Under the pieces are notes generated by a model. That model was not told where the DNA came from. It did no database searches and was given only the letters and a program-made list of their open reading frames with translations. This document shows positions 45,427 through 54,034 of a stretch of 64,000 bases of DNA, in pieces. Every line of letters starts with the position of its first letter. The stretch's first letter is position 1. Made by a program: the position numbers and the translations under genes. Source of the stretch: Corynebacterium pelargi (GTDB lineage: Bacteria > Actinomycetota > Actinomycetes > Mycobacteriales > Mycobacteriaceae); the NCBI RefSeq assembly GCF_014635485.1, contig NZ_BMCX01000004.1, forward strand, positions 186,001 to 250,000. The letters are read 5' to 3'.

Positions 45427-47507
45427 AGAACCACGCCTGTAGCTGCTTGTTCTGGCTCGGTCAGTGTAGGGTAGCTAACTAGCCAATCGAGACCTTGTTG
45501 GATATACCGAGGGATTTTCCAGTTACTCTGGTCCACGGCGAATCGCAATGCAAAATCGCTTTTCTTTAGGCGTCCAGCAGCTTCCCGTACGAGCTGCTCG
45601 TCGCCGATTTCCTTCGTAAGAGTTAGCCCCTCCACCTCAGGGTTTGCAAGCAGGAAAGCATCCTCGAACGTACGTCCACAAGCTTCGGTATCTGCTTCGG
45701 GGACTTGGAACGCAAGGTAGCGGTTCTTCGAGATAATTTCGTCCGACTTTGCAGCCTCTAAAAGGTCAGTCGGAGTTTGCACTGCTGTTTTTTCTGGGTT
45801 TTCGAACCATTTCTTAATCGTCTCGTTGCTGGTGGCTGTGCCCGAGTGCACAGTTGTTGCAACTAGACGGGATGTCGATTCAGATTGTTCGACAGCATCG
45901 ATGTCCGTGATGACTAGCGTTGGAATGTGCAAGAAATCAAGGAGCGGGAAAAATAAATGTGCGTAAGCCCCTCCCACTTCCATGATGGTGACATACTGGT
46001 TCCCGAGTTCATGCTTAGAATTCCTGATGCCCGCGGGAACAATAAGGCGTTCGCTGGTTCCTTCTACAAGTATCGCTTTGTCCGCGAAAAAGAGGTCTGA
46101 GCGAACCAAAGTCAGGTACTTGTGAAGGAACTCCTCATCGATATCCTCTGCGTCCGTGAGATTTAGAACAACTGTGTGGCAGCCTATGTTGGCTTCAGGG
46201 GCGTTTTCAACTCTGAAGTACCGGATAGCCGAAAATTTGGCACGGTTGGCAACGTGAGACGAATGGGTTGACACTGTGAACTGAGGCCACCAGTTTTGTT
46301 CCACTTCGTGCAGAGCAGGGAAGAGCATCGAGACCGAAGCGAGTTGTTCGATAAATACCTCTTGCATCTGTGGGTGAAGATGCGCCTCAGGCTCTTCGAT
46401 GAATATCAAATGCAATCCAGGTAAGTTGCCTCTGCTGGCAAACTCGCGGTAGTAGCTAAGCAGAGTGAAGAGCATTAAGATGAGGTTTCGAGATCCGAGT
46501 CCGCTGTAGGATTCGGGGAGGGTCACCCCTGCTGCACCATCGTAGCGGATGCTGGTGTGTTTTCCTAAGACTCGTGCGATGTCTAAGGTGGTTTCGGCTC
46601 TGATGCCTGGATCCACAAGGCCGGGGTAACCAAAGCTTTGGAGTGCAGGAATGAGCCCCTCCACCATTTCACTGACTTTTGCACCCAGCTGGCGCTCAAT
46701 ATCAGCGACTGCTTCTTTGAGTGCTTCCACGGTATTTTTCTGACTGTTTCCATCTTCTTCTCGCGCGGCGGCATCAAAAAGTGTCTGGAAAATGTCTCCG
46801 ATTAGGTCCTTTGGTCGTTCTTTTTCATCATCAAGACCTCGTTGAGCTTTCAAGAAGTGAACGGTAAGAATGCGCTGCATTGCCTCAATGGTGATTTCTC
46901 GCCTGTTTGTGACATCGCCAGGATCAATTGCCGTGATTGATCGCCCATACATCGCTGGAACTCGATCATTAATGATCGTGAGAACACTTTCTAGGTCCGC
47001 TTTTCCGGAGTCCGACCTGTCCGCAATCCCTTCAAAGAAGTGCGCGAGCTTTCCTCCCCCAAGTGAGTATTCGAGACGAATCTTTGCTTTTGTGCAGTTC
47101 GGATCGAGATCGACGATAGCTGCTGAAAGTGGACCGTATGCGTGCAAATCTTTTGAATACGAAATCTCTACAGTGAGCGAGATTGCGGGGAGGGTGTCTC
47201 TTGCGGATTTTTCGTCTCCAGAATTGTAAAATTCCCATGCTTCAAGAAACTCGGGATAACATTCAGACGAAAAATCAGCCAAAGTAAGTTTTAACGGGGG
47301 CGTTTGCAGAAAGCGTGCACATGCCTCGGCAAACGTAGTTTTTCCACTGTTATTACGGCCCACTAAGACGGTGGTCTCGGAGTCCAGATCAATTTCTGTG
47401 CTTCGCAATAGCCGGAAATTCTGGATCTGAATTTTGGAAATCCTCATTGGGGCGGGCGACCGACGTTGGTCGACGCTGGGGCTTGGGGTCGCGGATTGCT
47501 GAGCCAT
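45423..47507 (-). CDS. OLD-family ATPase/TOPRIM nuclease of a Gabija-type pair (GajA-like)
   Basis: The 694-residue protein is a class 2 overcoming-lysogenization-defect nuclease. The ABC-type ATPase has Walker A VGRNNSGKTT near residue 52, signature YSGLGSRNL and Walker B LIFIEEPEAHLHPQ. The C-terminal TOPRIM domain has the metal-binding AILVEGTSERL near 478 and ITDIDAVEQ near 532. In Gabija, GajA nicks DNA when nucleotide pools fall during phage replication. I chose the ATG at 47507 with AGGAT upstream; 47525 and 47447 are also possible. The known GajA is about 578 residues, so this is a long version. The genes lie at the right end of the island. Confidence 0.82.
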   Translation of the reverse strand: MAQQSATPSPSVDQRRSPAPMRISKIQIQNFRLLRSTEIDLDSETTVLVGRNNSGKTTFAEACARFLQTPPLKLTLADFSSECYPEFLEAWEFYNSGDEKSARDTLPAISLTVEISYSKDLHAYGPLSAAIVDLDPNCTKAKIRLEYSLGGGKLAHFFEGIADRSDSGKADLESVLTIINDRVPAMYGRSITAIDPGDVTNRREITIEAMQRILTVHFLKAQRGLDDEKERPKDLIGDIFQTLFDAAAREEDGNSQKNTVEALKEAVADIERQLGAKVSEMVEGLIPALQSFGYPGLVDPGIRAETTLDIARVLGKHTSIRYDGAAGVTLPESYSGLGSRNLILMLFTLLSYYREFASRGNLPGLHLIFIEEPEAHLHPQMQEVFIEQLASVSMLFPALHEVEQNWWPQFTVSTHSSHVANRAKFSAIRYFRVENAPEANIGCHTVVLNLTDAEDIDEEFLHKYLTLVRSDLFFADKAILVEGTSERLIVPAGIRNSKHELGNQYVTIMEVGGAYAHLFFPLLDFLHIPTLVITDIDAVEQSESTSRLVATTVHSGTATSNETIKKWFENPEKTAVQTPTDLLEAAKSDEIISKNRYLAFQVPEADTEACGRTFEDAFLLANPEVEGLTLTKEIGDEQLVREAAGRLKKSDFALRFAVDQSNWKIPRYIQQGLDWLVSYPTLTEPEQAATGVVL

Positions 47508-47565
47508 TTGTGATCCTATTTGCAAAACTGAAAGACGCTAGAAGATATCGATTATTAGCCATCGG

Positions 47566-47757
47566 TTGATTGAACGCTCCTCCTTCAGGTGCTCTGACCA
47601 GATAAAAATTGTTCCGGTAAGACTTAGAGAAGAGCTCAAAGCGAAGATCAAAGTGCCGTTACGGTGGGGGAATCTATCGCTGCACATAAGTGTAGACCAC
47701 CCCAGCTTCGATCAGTGGGATTGTGGAGTTACCGTGGAAGCTAGTTTCTGGAAGTAA
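47566..47757 (+). CDS. Small open frame, unknown
   Basis: A 63-codon frame from TTG reads IKIVPVRLREELKAKIKVPL and SLHISVDHPSFDQWDCG. It looks more protein-like than a random frame but I do not recognise it. It has no clear ribosome-binding site and lies between gajA and the exonuclease remnant, so it may also be a scrap of a longer gene. Confidence 0.25.
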   Translation: MIERSSFRCSDQIKIVPVRLREELKAKIKVPLRWGNLSLHISVDHPSFDQWDCGVTVEASFWK

Positions 47758-47887
47758 CCAAAATCTTTCCTATTTATCTGCAAAATTGACTCGGACTTGG
47801 TTTCCTGGCTTGACCACAGGTCATCTTCTTTGGAGCATTTTGCAGCTGGATGGCATTACTTCAGTTGTTTATCCCAGCCTATGCACC

Positions 47888-48845
47888 CTACTCATCGGCA
47901 AGGCGCTGAAAGAATTCTTCCTCCGTGAGTACCTCGATAGGCGAGCCTGCATTTCGAAGCTTTGTTGCTTTTGTGAGTTTGTTGGAGGCGGACGATCCCT
48001 CCGATCAAAATTTCGGATTCGGAATGCCAACTACCAAGATCTTCGTCTTTTTCGTGAGATTCTTTTCCGAGCTTCCTCCGATCGATTCGACGAGTTTTTG
48101 GATGTCAGCGCGTTGACCGCGCTGCAGCGTGCCTGTGAAAGTGACTCTTTCTCCCTCAAGTGCACGTGAGCTTCCGCATTCCTCGAGGAGGCCTTTGACC
48201 ACCGATTGGTCTACGGTTGGTTGTGTTCGTTGGCGTGAGCGCGACGTTCCACCGGGCGGGCATAGCTCAACAATCCTTTCGAAACCGAATTCTTCCTACA
48301 TTCGGACAAAAAATCAGCCACACGCCTCAGCATCCGCACTCGCCTCGTGGGGGGGGTGAGGGCTCGCCGGGAAAATAGTGATCCAAGACTTTGTCGAGAC
48401 TCTTGCGATCAATCTCATCTGCTAGGGCAAGTCGAGCCATTCGGAGGGTGCAAAGTCGTGCGTTGCTAAAGGGTGGCATGCCGCATGTCTCGTCAAGATC
48501 CTTAAGGAAGTAGCCGTCAAAAGCAATGTTGTGGGCGACGAGCGGTCGTTCTTCGATGAATTCTGCAACAGCTGGGCGAACCTCTGGCCACTTTGGAGTC
48601 TCCTCGACGTCTTTTGAAGTGATGCCGTGAATTCAAACGTTGACCGGGTTGAAGTAATTCACTCCGGAATGCGGACGAAGCAGCGTGTAGGTGCGATCTA
48701 AAACATTTCCTTGACTGTCAAAAGCAGCCAGATCCAATGCGTAAGCGGAGCGCCGTTGCTCATTAGCTGTTTCAAAGTCAATTGCAACGAATTCTTGCGT
48801 TGGGCGTTTTCTCCAATTCCTGGATCGTGCGCTCCTAACACCTCC
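47888..48845 (-). pseudogene. DnaQ-like exonuclease with BRCT domain, decayed
   Basis: The gene reads FVAIDFETANEQRRSAYALD (DEDD exonuclease motif I) and NPVNV-stop-IHGIT with a TGA in place of a sense codon. It continues RPLVAHNIAFDGYFLKDL (motif II) and HEASADAEACG (motif III) after a frame shift at an eight-base C run (48347-48354 on the opposite strand). Another frame holds a BRCT domain (ERVTFTGTLQRGQRADIQKL). After a stop, the end reads GSPIEVLTEEEFFQRLADE. The order is that of DNA polymerase III epsilon-like proteins with a BRCT tail. At least four lesions make it a pseudogene. Its start is uncertain. Confidence 0.75.
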
Positions 48846-48918
48846 ACCCAAACCTCTACCTCAACCCCGCCACGCCCCAAGCGGGTGCAACCATCAAACC
48901 CCATCGCCACTATCGTGC

Positions 48919-48924
48919 GATACT
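48919..48924 (+). promoter_or_regulatory. Probable -10 box of purB
   Basis: GATACT ends seven bases before the GTG start of purB and no ribosome-binding site is present, which suggests a leaderless mRNA. Confidence 0.45.
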
Positions 48925-48931
48925 AAATGGC

Positions 48932-50359
48932 GTGGCTAAAAAGAAAATCGCGAACGTCCTATCCAACCGTTATGCATCGGAGGCTCTAGCAAGCCTGTGG
49001 AGCCCCGAATCCAAGGTGGTGCTGGAACGCCAACTCTGGATCGCTGTGATGAAGGCTCAGCGCGAGCTCGGCGTGGACGTGCCCGCCGAGGCCATCCGTG
49101 CCTATGAAGATGTGGTGGATCAGGTGGATCTGGCCAGCATCGCTGAGCGCGAGAAGGTCACCCGCCATGATGTGAAGGCTCGCATCGAGGAGTTCAACGC
49201 CCTGGCCGGCTATGAGCACGTGCACAAGGGCATGACCTCGCGCGATCTCACCGAGAACGTCGAGCAGCTCCAGGTATTCCGCTCACTTGAACTCATTCAC
49301 GGCAAGGCCGTGGCTGTGGTGTCTCGCCTGGCTGAGCACGCCGCAAATTACAAAACCCTGGTCATGGCTGGGCGTTCCCACAATGTGGCAGCCCAGGCCA
49401 CCACTTTGGGCAAGCGCTTTGCTTCTGCTGCAGAAGAGATGCTGGTGGCCATTGAGCGGGTAGAAAACCTGCTCAGCCGCTACCCACTGCGCGGCATTAA
49501 AGGCCCGATGGGTACTGCTCAAGACATGCTGGATCTGCTCGGCGGCGACGAGGCCAAGCTCGCCTCGCTTGAGACGCAGATCGCTGATTATCTGGGCTTT
49601 GCCAATGTGTTCGATTCCGTTGGCCAGGTCTATCCGCGTTCCTTGGACTTCGATGCCGTCTCCTCCCTGGTGCAGTTGGGTGCAGGGCCGTCGAGCCTTG
49701 CCACCACCATTCGCCTGATGGCCGGCAACGAGACTGTGACGGAGGGCTTCAAGGAAGGCCAGGTGGGTTCCTCGGCCATGCCGCACAAGATGAATGCCCG
49801 CTCCTGCGAGCGCGTGGGCGGCATGCAGGTGATTCTGCGCGGTTACCTCACCATGTTGGCTGACCTTTCTGGCCAGCAGTGGAATGAGGGCGATGTGTTC
49901 TGCTCCGTGGTGCGCCGCGTGGCTTTGCCCGATGCCTTCTTCACCATCGACGGCATGTTTGAAACCTTCCTCACCGTCTTGGATGAGTTCGGTGCCTTCC
50001 CGGCCATGATCGACCGCGAGCTTGAGCGCTACCTGCCCTTCCTCGCCACCACCCGCATCCTCATGGCCGCGGTGCGCGCCGGGGTTGGACGTGAGACTGC
50101 TCACGAAGTGATCAAGGAAAATGCCGTGGCAGTGGCGCTGAACATGCGCGAAAACGGTGGGGAACAGGAGCTCGTCGAAAAGCTAGCAGCAGATGAGCGT
50201 CTACCTATGAATAAGGAAGAAATTGAGGCTGCGCTGGCAGATCGCCACGCCTTTATTGGTTCCGCCGAGTCCCAGGTGGATCGCGTCTTGGCGCGGGTGC
50301 GTGACCTGGTCAATCGTTACCCAGAGGCAGCTCAGTACACCCCCGGTGAGATCCTCTAG
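48932..50359 (+). CDS. purB: Adenylosuccinate lyase
   Basis: PurB splits SAICAR to AICAR and adenylosuccinate to AMP, releasing fumarate. The 475-residue protein has the fumarase/aspartase superfamily signature GSSAMPHKMNARSCE near residue 285 and the first conserved region HKGMTSRDLTEN near 95. The start is a GTG giving MAKKKIANVLSNRYA. It is the first core gene after the accessory island and is followed by purC. Confidence 0.95.
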   Translation: MAKKKIANVLSNRYASEALASLWSPESKVVLERQLWIAVMKAQRELGVDVPAEAIRAYEDVVDQVDLASIAEREKVTRHDVKARIEEFNALAGYEHVHKGMTSRDLTENVEQLQVFRSLELIHGKAVAVVSRLAEHAANYKTLVMAGRSHNVAAQATTLGKRFASAAEEMLVAIERVENLLSRYPLRGIKGPMGTAQDMLDLLGGDEAKLASLETQIADYLGFANVFDSVGQVYPRSLDFDAVSSLVQLGAGPSSLATTIRLMAGNETVTEGFKEGQVGSSAMPHKMNARSCERVGGMQVILRGYLTMLADLSGQQWNEGDVFCSVVRRVALPDAFFTIDGMFETFLTVLDEFGAFPAMIDRELERYLPFLATTRILMAAVRAGVGRETAHEVIKENAVAVALNMRENGGEQELVEKLAADERLPMNKEEIEAALADRHAFIGSAESQVDRVLARVRDLVNRYPEAAQYTPGEIL

Positions 50360-50419
50360 CCCCTGGGGCGGGGTGAAGTAAGTTTCGTGCTGAGGGCGGG
50401 AGGTCTACACTTGGCCTTC

Positions 50420-51313
50420 ATGCGCCCTCAGCTTTCTACTTACGCACATCTTTCCGCGGGCAAGGTTCGCGAAATGTACGAGATCGATGAGGACCGCCTG
50501 CTCATGGTGGTCTCCGATCGCATCTCCGCCTACGACCACATCCTGGATCCCGAGATCCCCGATAAGGGTCGCGTGCTCACCGCCATGAGCATGTACTTTT
50601 TCCACCACCTCGATTTCCCCAACCACCTCGCAGGGCCTATCGACGACCCCGCCATCCCCGAATCTGTGTTGGGGCGCGCCATGGTGTGCAAGAAGTTGAA
50701 GATGATCCCCTTCGAGTGCGTCGCCCGAGGCTACCTCACCGGCTCTGGCCTCAAGGAATATGAAGCCACCGGCTCGGTGTGCGGAGTCAAGCTGCCCGAG
50801 GGCCTGGAAGAGGCAAGCAAGCTGCCCGAGCCCATCTTCACCCCAGCCACCAAGGCTGAGCTGGGCGATCATGATGAAAACGTCACCTTCGAATATGTCG
50901 CAGAAAAGCTGGGAGAAGCCCGCGCCAATGAGCTGCGCGAGGCCACCTTGGCCATCTACTCCAAGGCCGCAAAGCTCGCTGAGGAGCGTGGCATTATCTT
51001 GGCGGATACCAAGCTGGAATTCGGCATCGACGAAGACGGCACCCTCGTGCTTGCCGACGAAGTCCTCACCCCCGACAGCTCCCGCTACTGGCCTGCCGAT
51101 GGCTACGAGCCCGGCCAGGTCCAACCCAGCTTTGATAAGCAGTACGTGCGCAACTGGCTCACCAGCTCCAAGTCCGGGTGGGATATGAAGTCCACCGCCA
51201 CCCCGCCGCACCTGCCAGGTTCGGTAGTGGAGGCCACCCGCGAGCGCTACGTGGAAGCCTTTGAGCGCATCACCGGCAAGAAATTCAATGAATGGATCGG
51301 TTGCTGCGTCTAA
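50420..51313 (+). CDS. purC: SAICAR synthetase
   Basis: PurC joins aspartate to CAIR in purine synthesis. The 297-residue protein starts [20 protein letters not shown], contains the ATP-binding [30 protein letters not shown] near residue 95 and [12 protein letters not shown] near 193. I chose the ATG at 50420; TACACT ends eight bases upstream and no ribosome-binding site is present, so a leaderless mRNA is likely. It forms a purine pair with purB. A terminator follows. Confidence 0.95.
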   Translation: MRPQLSTYAHLSAGKVREMYEIDEDRLLMVVSDRISAYDHILDPEIPDKGRVLTAMSMYFFHHLDFPNHLAGPIDDPAIPESVLGRAMVCKKLKMIPFECVARGYLTGSGLKEYEATGSVCGVKLPEGLEEASKLPEPIFTPATKAELGDHDENVTFEYVAEKLGEARANELREATLAIYSKAAKLAEERGIILADTKLEFGIDEDGTLVLADEVLTPDSSRYWPADGYEPGQVQPSFDKQYVRNWLTSSKSGWDMKSTATPPHLPGSVVEATRERYVEAFERITGKKFNEWIGCCV

Positions 51314-51331
51314 AAAACACACAGCTTAGCT

Positions 51332-51370
51332 CGTCCCGCCTTGATCAACGAGGCGGGACGTTAGTGTTTT
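51332..51370. terminator. Terminator after purC
   Basis: A 10-bp stem, CGTCCCGCCT with AGGCGGGACG, encloses a nine-base loop at 51332-51360. It is followed by TTAGTGTTTT, which can also pair with the AAAACAC upstream. Confidence 0.8.
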
Positions 51371-51459
51371 CCCACCCAGGCCTTGCGTTATTTTCACGGG
51401 AAAATGCAGATAAGCGAATCTGCTACCCTTGAACGAGGTTCATTTAGGTTTATGTCTAA

Positions 51460-52380
51460 GTGAGTCTGGATCTTTACCACTCCCGAAGAATGGAAAGTGC
51501 GGTGTTTGGCCAAAGGGTCTTAGCAGTTCGAGCACAAGGCACGTGGCGGCAGGTAGGCCTGCCCGTCATCATCGCCTTGGTGGTACTCGCCGTGCTCCCA
51601 GCAGGTTTTAGCGCCGCAAGTGCACTGATCCTGGGCGATGGATTCGGCGAACTTTTTGGTCCCTCAAGCGCGATCGGCATGATCCTCGCGGTGGTTGTTG
51701 GCGGGCTGCTGATGATCAAAGCCTCCAACCTCTCCTGGGAAGCACTGGGTTTTAGCCGTACCGGCTGGCTCAAACACTGCCTTCTTGGCATCCTCTGTGG
51801 CTTGGTGTTGCTCAGTATCGCAGCACTGCTGATTGCGATGAGCGGCGCGGTAGCAATCTCCTGGAATTTCGAAAGCGGAATGCTCGGCCCCATCGCCATA
51901 GCATTCGTATTTTTCCTCGCCCAGGGAACCTGGGAAGAGCTGGTCTACCGCGGATACCTCATGCCGCATTTCACCCGGCGCTGGGGTGTGGTGCCTTCCA
52001 TCATCATCACCTCGTTGGCGTTCGCGGCATTCCACGCCTTGAACCCCGGGCTGACGCTGCTGCCGATTGCGAACCTGATCATTTTCGGCTTCGTCTTCGC
52101 GCTCTTTTATTTCCGCACCGGCAACATGTGGCTTGTGGGTTTCGCCCACGGTGCCTGGAATTTCAGCCAGGGTTTCTTCTTCGGATCAGAGGTGTCTGGA
52201 AACCAAGTACACGCCTCCGTACTCAAGACGGTGCCCGAGCCGGGCCACGACCTGCTCTCCGGTGGCGCCTTTGGCTTTGAGGGATCAGTGGTGACCTCAC
52301 TTCTTGGTTGCGCACTGATCATCTTCCTCACCATTGGCTGGCCGAAACTTCAACCGAACGCTCAAAAAAGGATTACCTAA
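51460..52380 (+). CDS. CPBP-family intramembrane metalloprotease
   Basis: This 306-residue protein with about eight membrane helices belongs to the CPBP/CAAX protease-like family. The catalytic Glu pair lies in GTWEELVYRGYLMPHF (EExxxR), and the histidine motifs are FAAFHALNP and FAHGAWNFSQG. The start is a GTG at 51460; an ATG eleven codons on (51490) is possible. It is followed by a single-pass protein and a PrsW-like protease on the same strand, so the three likely form an operon. Family members process prenylated peptides, bacteriocins or signalling proteins; the substrate here is unknown. Confidence 0.82.
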   Translation: MSLDLYHSRRMESAVFGQRVLAVRAQGTWRQVGLPVIIALVVLAVLPAGFSAASALILGDGFGELFGPSSAIGMILAVVVGGLLMIKASNLSWEALGFSRTGWLKHCLLGILCGLVLLSIAALLIAMSGAVAISWNFESGMLGPIAIAFVFFLAQGTWEELVYRGYLMPHFTRRWGVVPSIIITSLAFAAFHALNPGLTLLPIANLIIFGFVFALFYFRTGNMWLVGFAHGAWNFSQGFFFGSEVSGNQVHASVLKTVPEPGHDLLSGGAFGFEGSVVTSLLGCALIIFLTIGWPKLQPNAQKRIT

Positions 52381-52392
52381 AAGGAACACTCA

Positions 52393-53001
52393 ATGAAGCA
52401 AACTCCCCACTATTCCCGGCCCCAGGTTGGCTGGGCGGGCGTGATCGTCGCCGTCGTTGCAAGCTTCTTAGCCGTGCTCATCCCCGTGAGCGTGAGCAAG
52501 ATGCTTCCTCCGGTGGCAGAAAGCAACCCATCCAGCGATGTGGTGCTAGGCAACGAAGATGCCTGGCAAGTCAAGATGACCCAGGCAGATGGCGAGCCAT
52601 TGCGCTGCCACAAAACTTCCAAGGGACTGCTGCAAGGTTGGGACTGCGATGGCACCCTAGTGCTCAAACACACCATTGCAGAGTACGAGGATCCAGCGCT
52701 GGCTATCCGCAGAATTATACGGGGCGCCACCTACTCCGAGTTGCCTGAAGGCAAGGTGGAAAATCGCAACGTACAAACAGTCGTACGCCTTGATCGTGAA
52801 GAAGCCCACGCTATTGATCCTGAACTCGCAGACGATGCTCAAATCACTGGCCTGCTCGTACCTCGCCCGGACGGCCTTGAAGGGTATAGCCCGGTGGTTT
52901 TGGTGATCGGTGATCAAGACATCGCCGACGCCGTGGTGGATTCAGTGCAAGCTCAAACCGATCCGGCCCAACTCGAGCACGGGGAGAACAACAATGACTA
53001 A
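52393..53001 (+). CDS. Membrane-anchored protein of unknown function in a protease cluster
   Basis: The 202-residue protein has an N-terminal anchor (GVIVAVVASFLAVLIPVSV, about 16-34) and an extracytoplasmic domain with two cysteines close together (LRCHKTSKGLLQGWDCDG) that could form a disulfide. I do not recognise the fold. The ATG has AAAGGAAC upstream. It lies between two intramembrane protease genes and its end overlaps the PrsW-like gene by eight bases, so it may be a substrate or partner of one of them; this is inference. Confidence 0.72.
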   Translation: MKQTPHYSRPQVGWAGVIVAVVASFLAVLIPVSVSKMLPPVAESNPSSDVVLGNEDAWQVKMTQADGEPLRCHKTSKGLLQGWDCDGTLVLKHTIAEYEDPALAIRRIIRGATYSELPEGKVENRNVQTVVRLDREEAHAIDPELADDAQITGLLVPRPDGLEGYSPVVLVIGDQDIADAVVDSVQAQTDPAQLEHGENNND

Positions 53002-53863
53002 CGCTCGCTTTGAAAATAAACCCGCACTCGTGGTGCTGATCCTCGGGTTAATCATCGGCATTCCGATTGGATTGAAATCCAGCCTTTCCATTGCGACGCA
53101 TTCACCAGAAGGCCTGATCAAGGGCATTCCGATCGCGCTCGCCTACATCGCCGTGGTGTACCTCATCGTGAGAATTTCACCCGCCTGGCCAGGTCGCCCC
53201 TTGTGGTGGGTGTTCGCTGCATTCCTTTGGGGAGCAGGTTCTGCCTCAATTTTTGTCACCTTAGCTGGTAAGTACCTGATGCAGCTCATGCGCCAACTAC
53301 AACTTCCAGAATTCGGCGCATCTTTGGCAGGCGCTTTACCAGAAGAGGTTGGTAAAGCCCTTGGCGTGTTCTTGATTCTGCTGGTTGCAAAGCAGATGAA
53401 CCGCCCCTGGCATGGGCTGATCGTAGGTGTGATGGTTGGCCTCGGCTTCGCAGCCCTAGAAAACCTCGGCTACGGCATCGCCGGCGGTTTGATCCACCCA
53501 GTCTCGGATATGGATGGCGCTTTGGAAACATGGATTCAGCGCACCAAATTCGGCCCTGCGCTGCACTGCGTGTACACCGGCATCGCGGGATGGGGTATTG
53601 CCAAAGCAATGTTTACATCCGGTTGGTCGCGAGGAAAACGCATCGGTGTTGCACTCGCCTGGCTCTTGTTAAGCTTCCTGCTCCACTTCGCGTGGAACTC
53701 CGCCCCCGAGAACATCTACATCAACCTGCTCAAGATGGTCGTGACTGCCATTATCAGCTACGGCTTGTTCATCGTTCTCTACGTTCGTGGCTGGAAGCAG
53801 GCCAAGCGCCAACGCAGCGCATCACAGCCAGCAACCCCAACAGAACCCAGCACCCAAGCCTAA
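52994..53863 (+). CDS. PrsW-family intramembrane metalloprotease
   Basis: The 289-residue membrane protein shows all PrsW motifs: EEVGK in ALPEEVGKALGVFLI, GFAALENLGYG, HCVYTGIAGWGIA and HFAWNS, spread over about eight helices. PrsW-type proteases cleave anti-sigma factors or other membrane regulators. I chose the ATG at 52994, which overlaps the upstream stop. It is the last gene of a three-gene cluster that also has a CPBP protease. A strong terminator follows. Confidence 0.85.
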   Translation: MTNARFENKPALVVLILGLIIGIPIGLKSSLSIATHSPEGLIKGIPIALAYIAVVYLIVRISPAWPGRPLWWVFAAFLWGAGSASIFVTLAGKYLMQLMRQLQLPEFGASLAGALPEEVGKALGVFLILLVAKQMNRPWHGLIVGVMVGLGFAALENLGYGIAGGLIHPVSDMDGALETWIQRTKFGPALHCVYTGIAGWGIAKAMFTSGWSRGKRIGVALAWLLLSFLLHFAWNSAPENIYINLLKMVVTAIISYGLFIVLYVRGWKQAKRQRSASQPATPTEPSTQA

Positions 53864-53874
53864 GTTTCCACTGC

Positions 53875-53926
53875 GCCGCTCCGGGGCATTGCACGACTGC
53901 CTGCAATTGCCCCGGGGCGGCTTTAT
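53875..53926. terminator. Terminator after the PrsW-like gene
   Basis: A long hairpin pairs GCCGCTCCGGGGCA with TGCCCCGGGGCGGC, with further pairing between TTGCA and TGCAA, at 53875-53921, followed by TTTATTG. Confidence 0.85.
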
Positions 53927-54034
53927 TGTTGCTTGCTCAGAGGCAAGCCTGAATGCTGCTCATTGCCTGAGGAACCTTCGCGCCTCAAGCCCGGCACCCC
54001 CAGCAATCGGACCCCACTGGCTACGATGGTGCGC

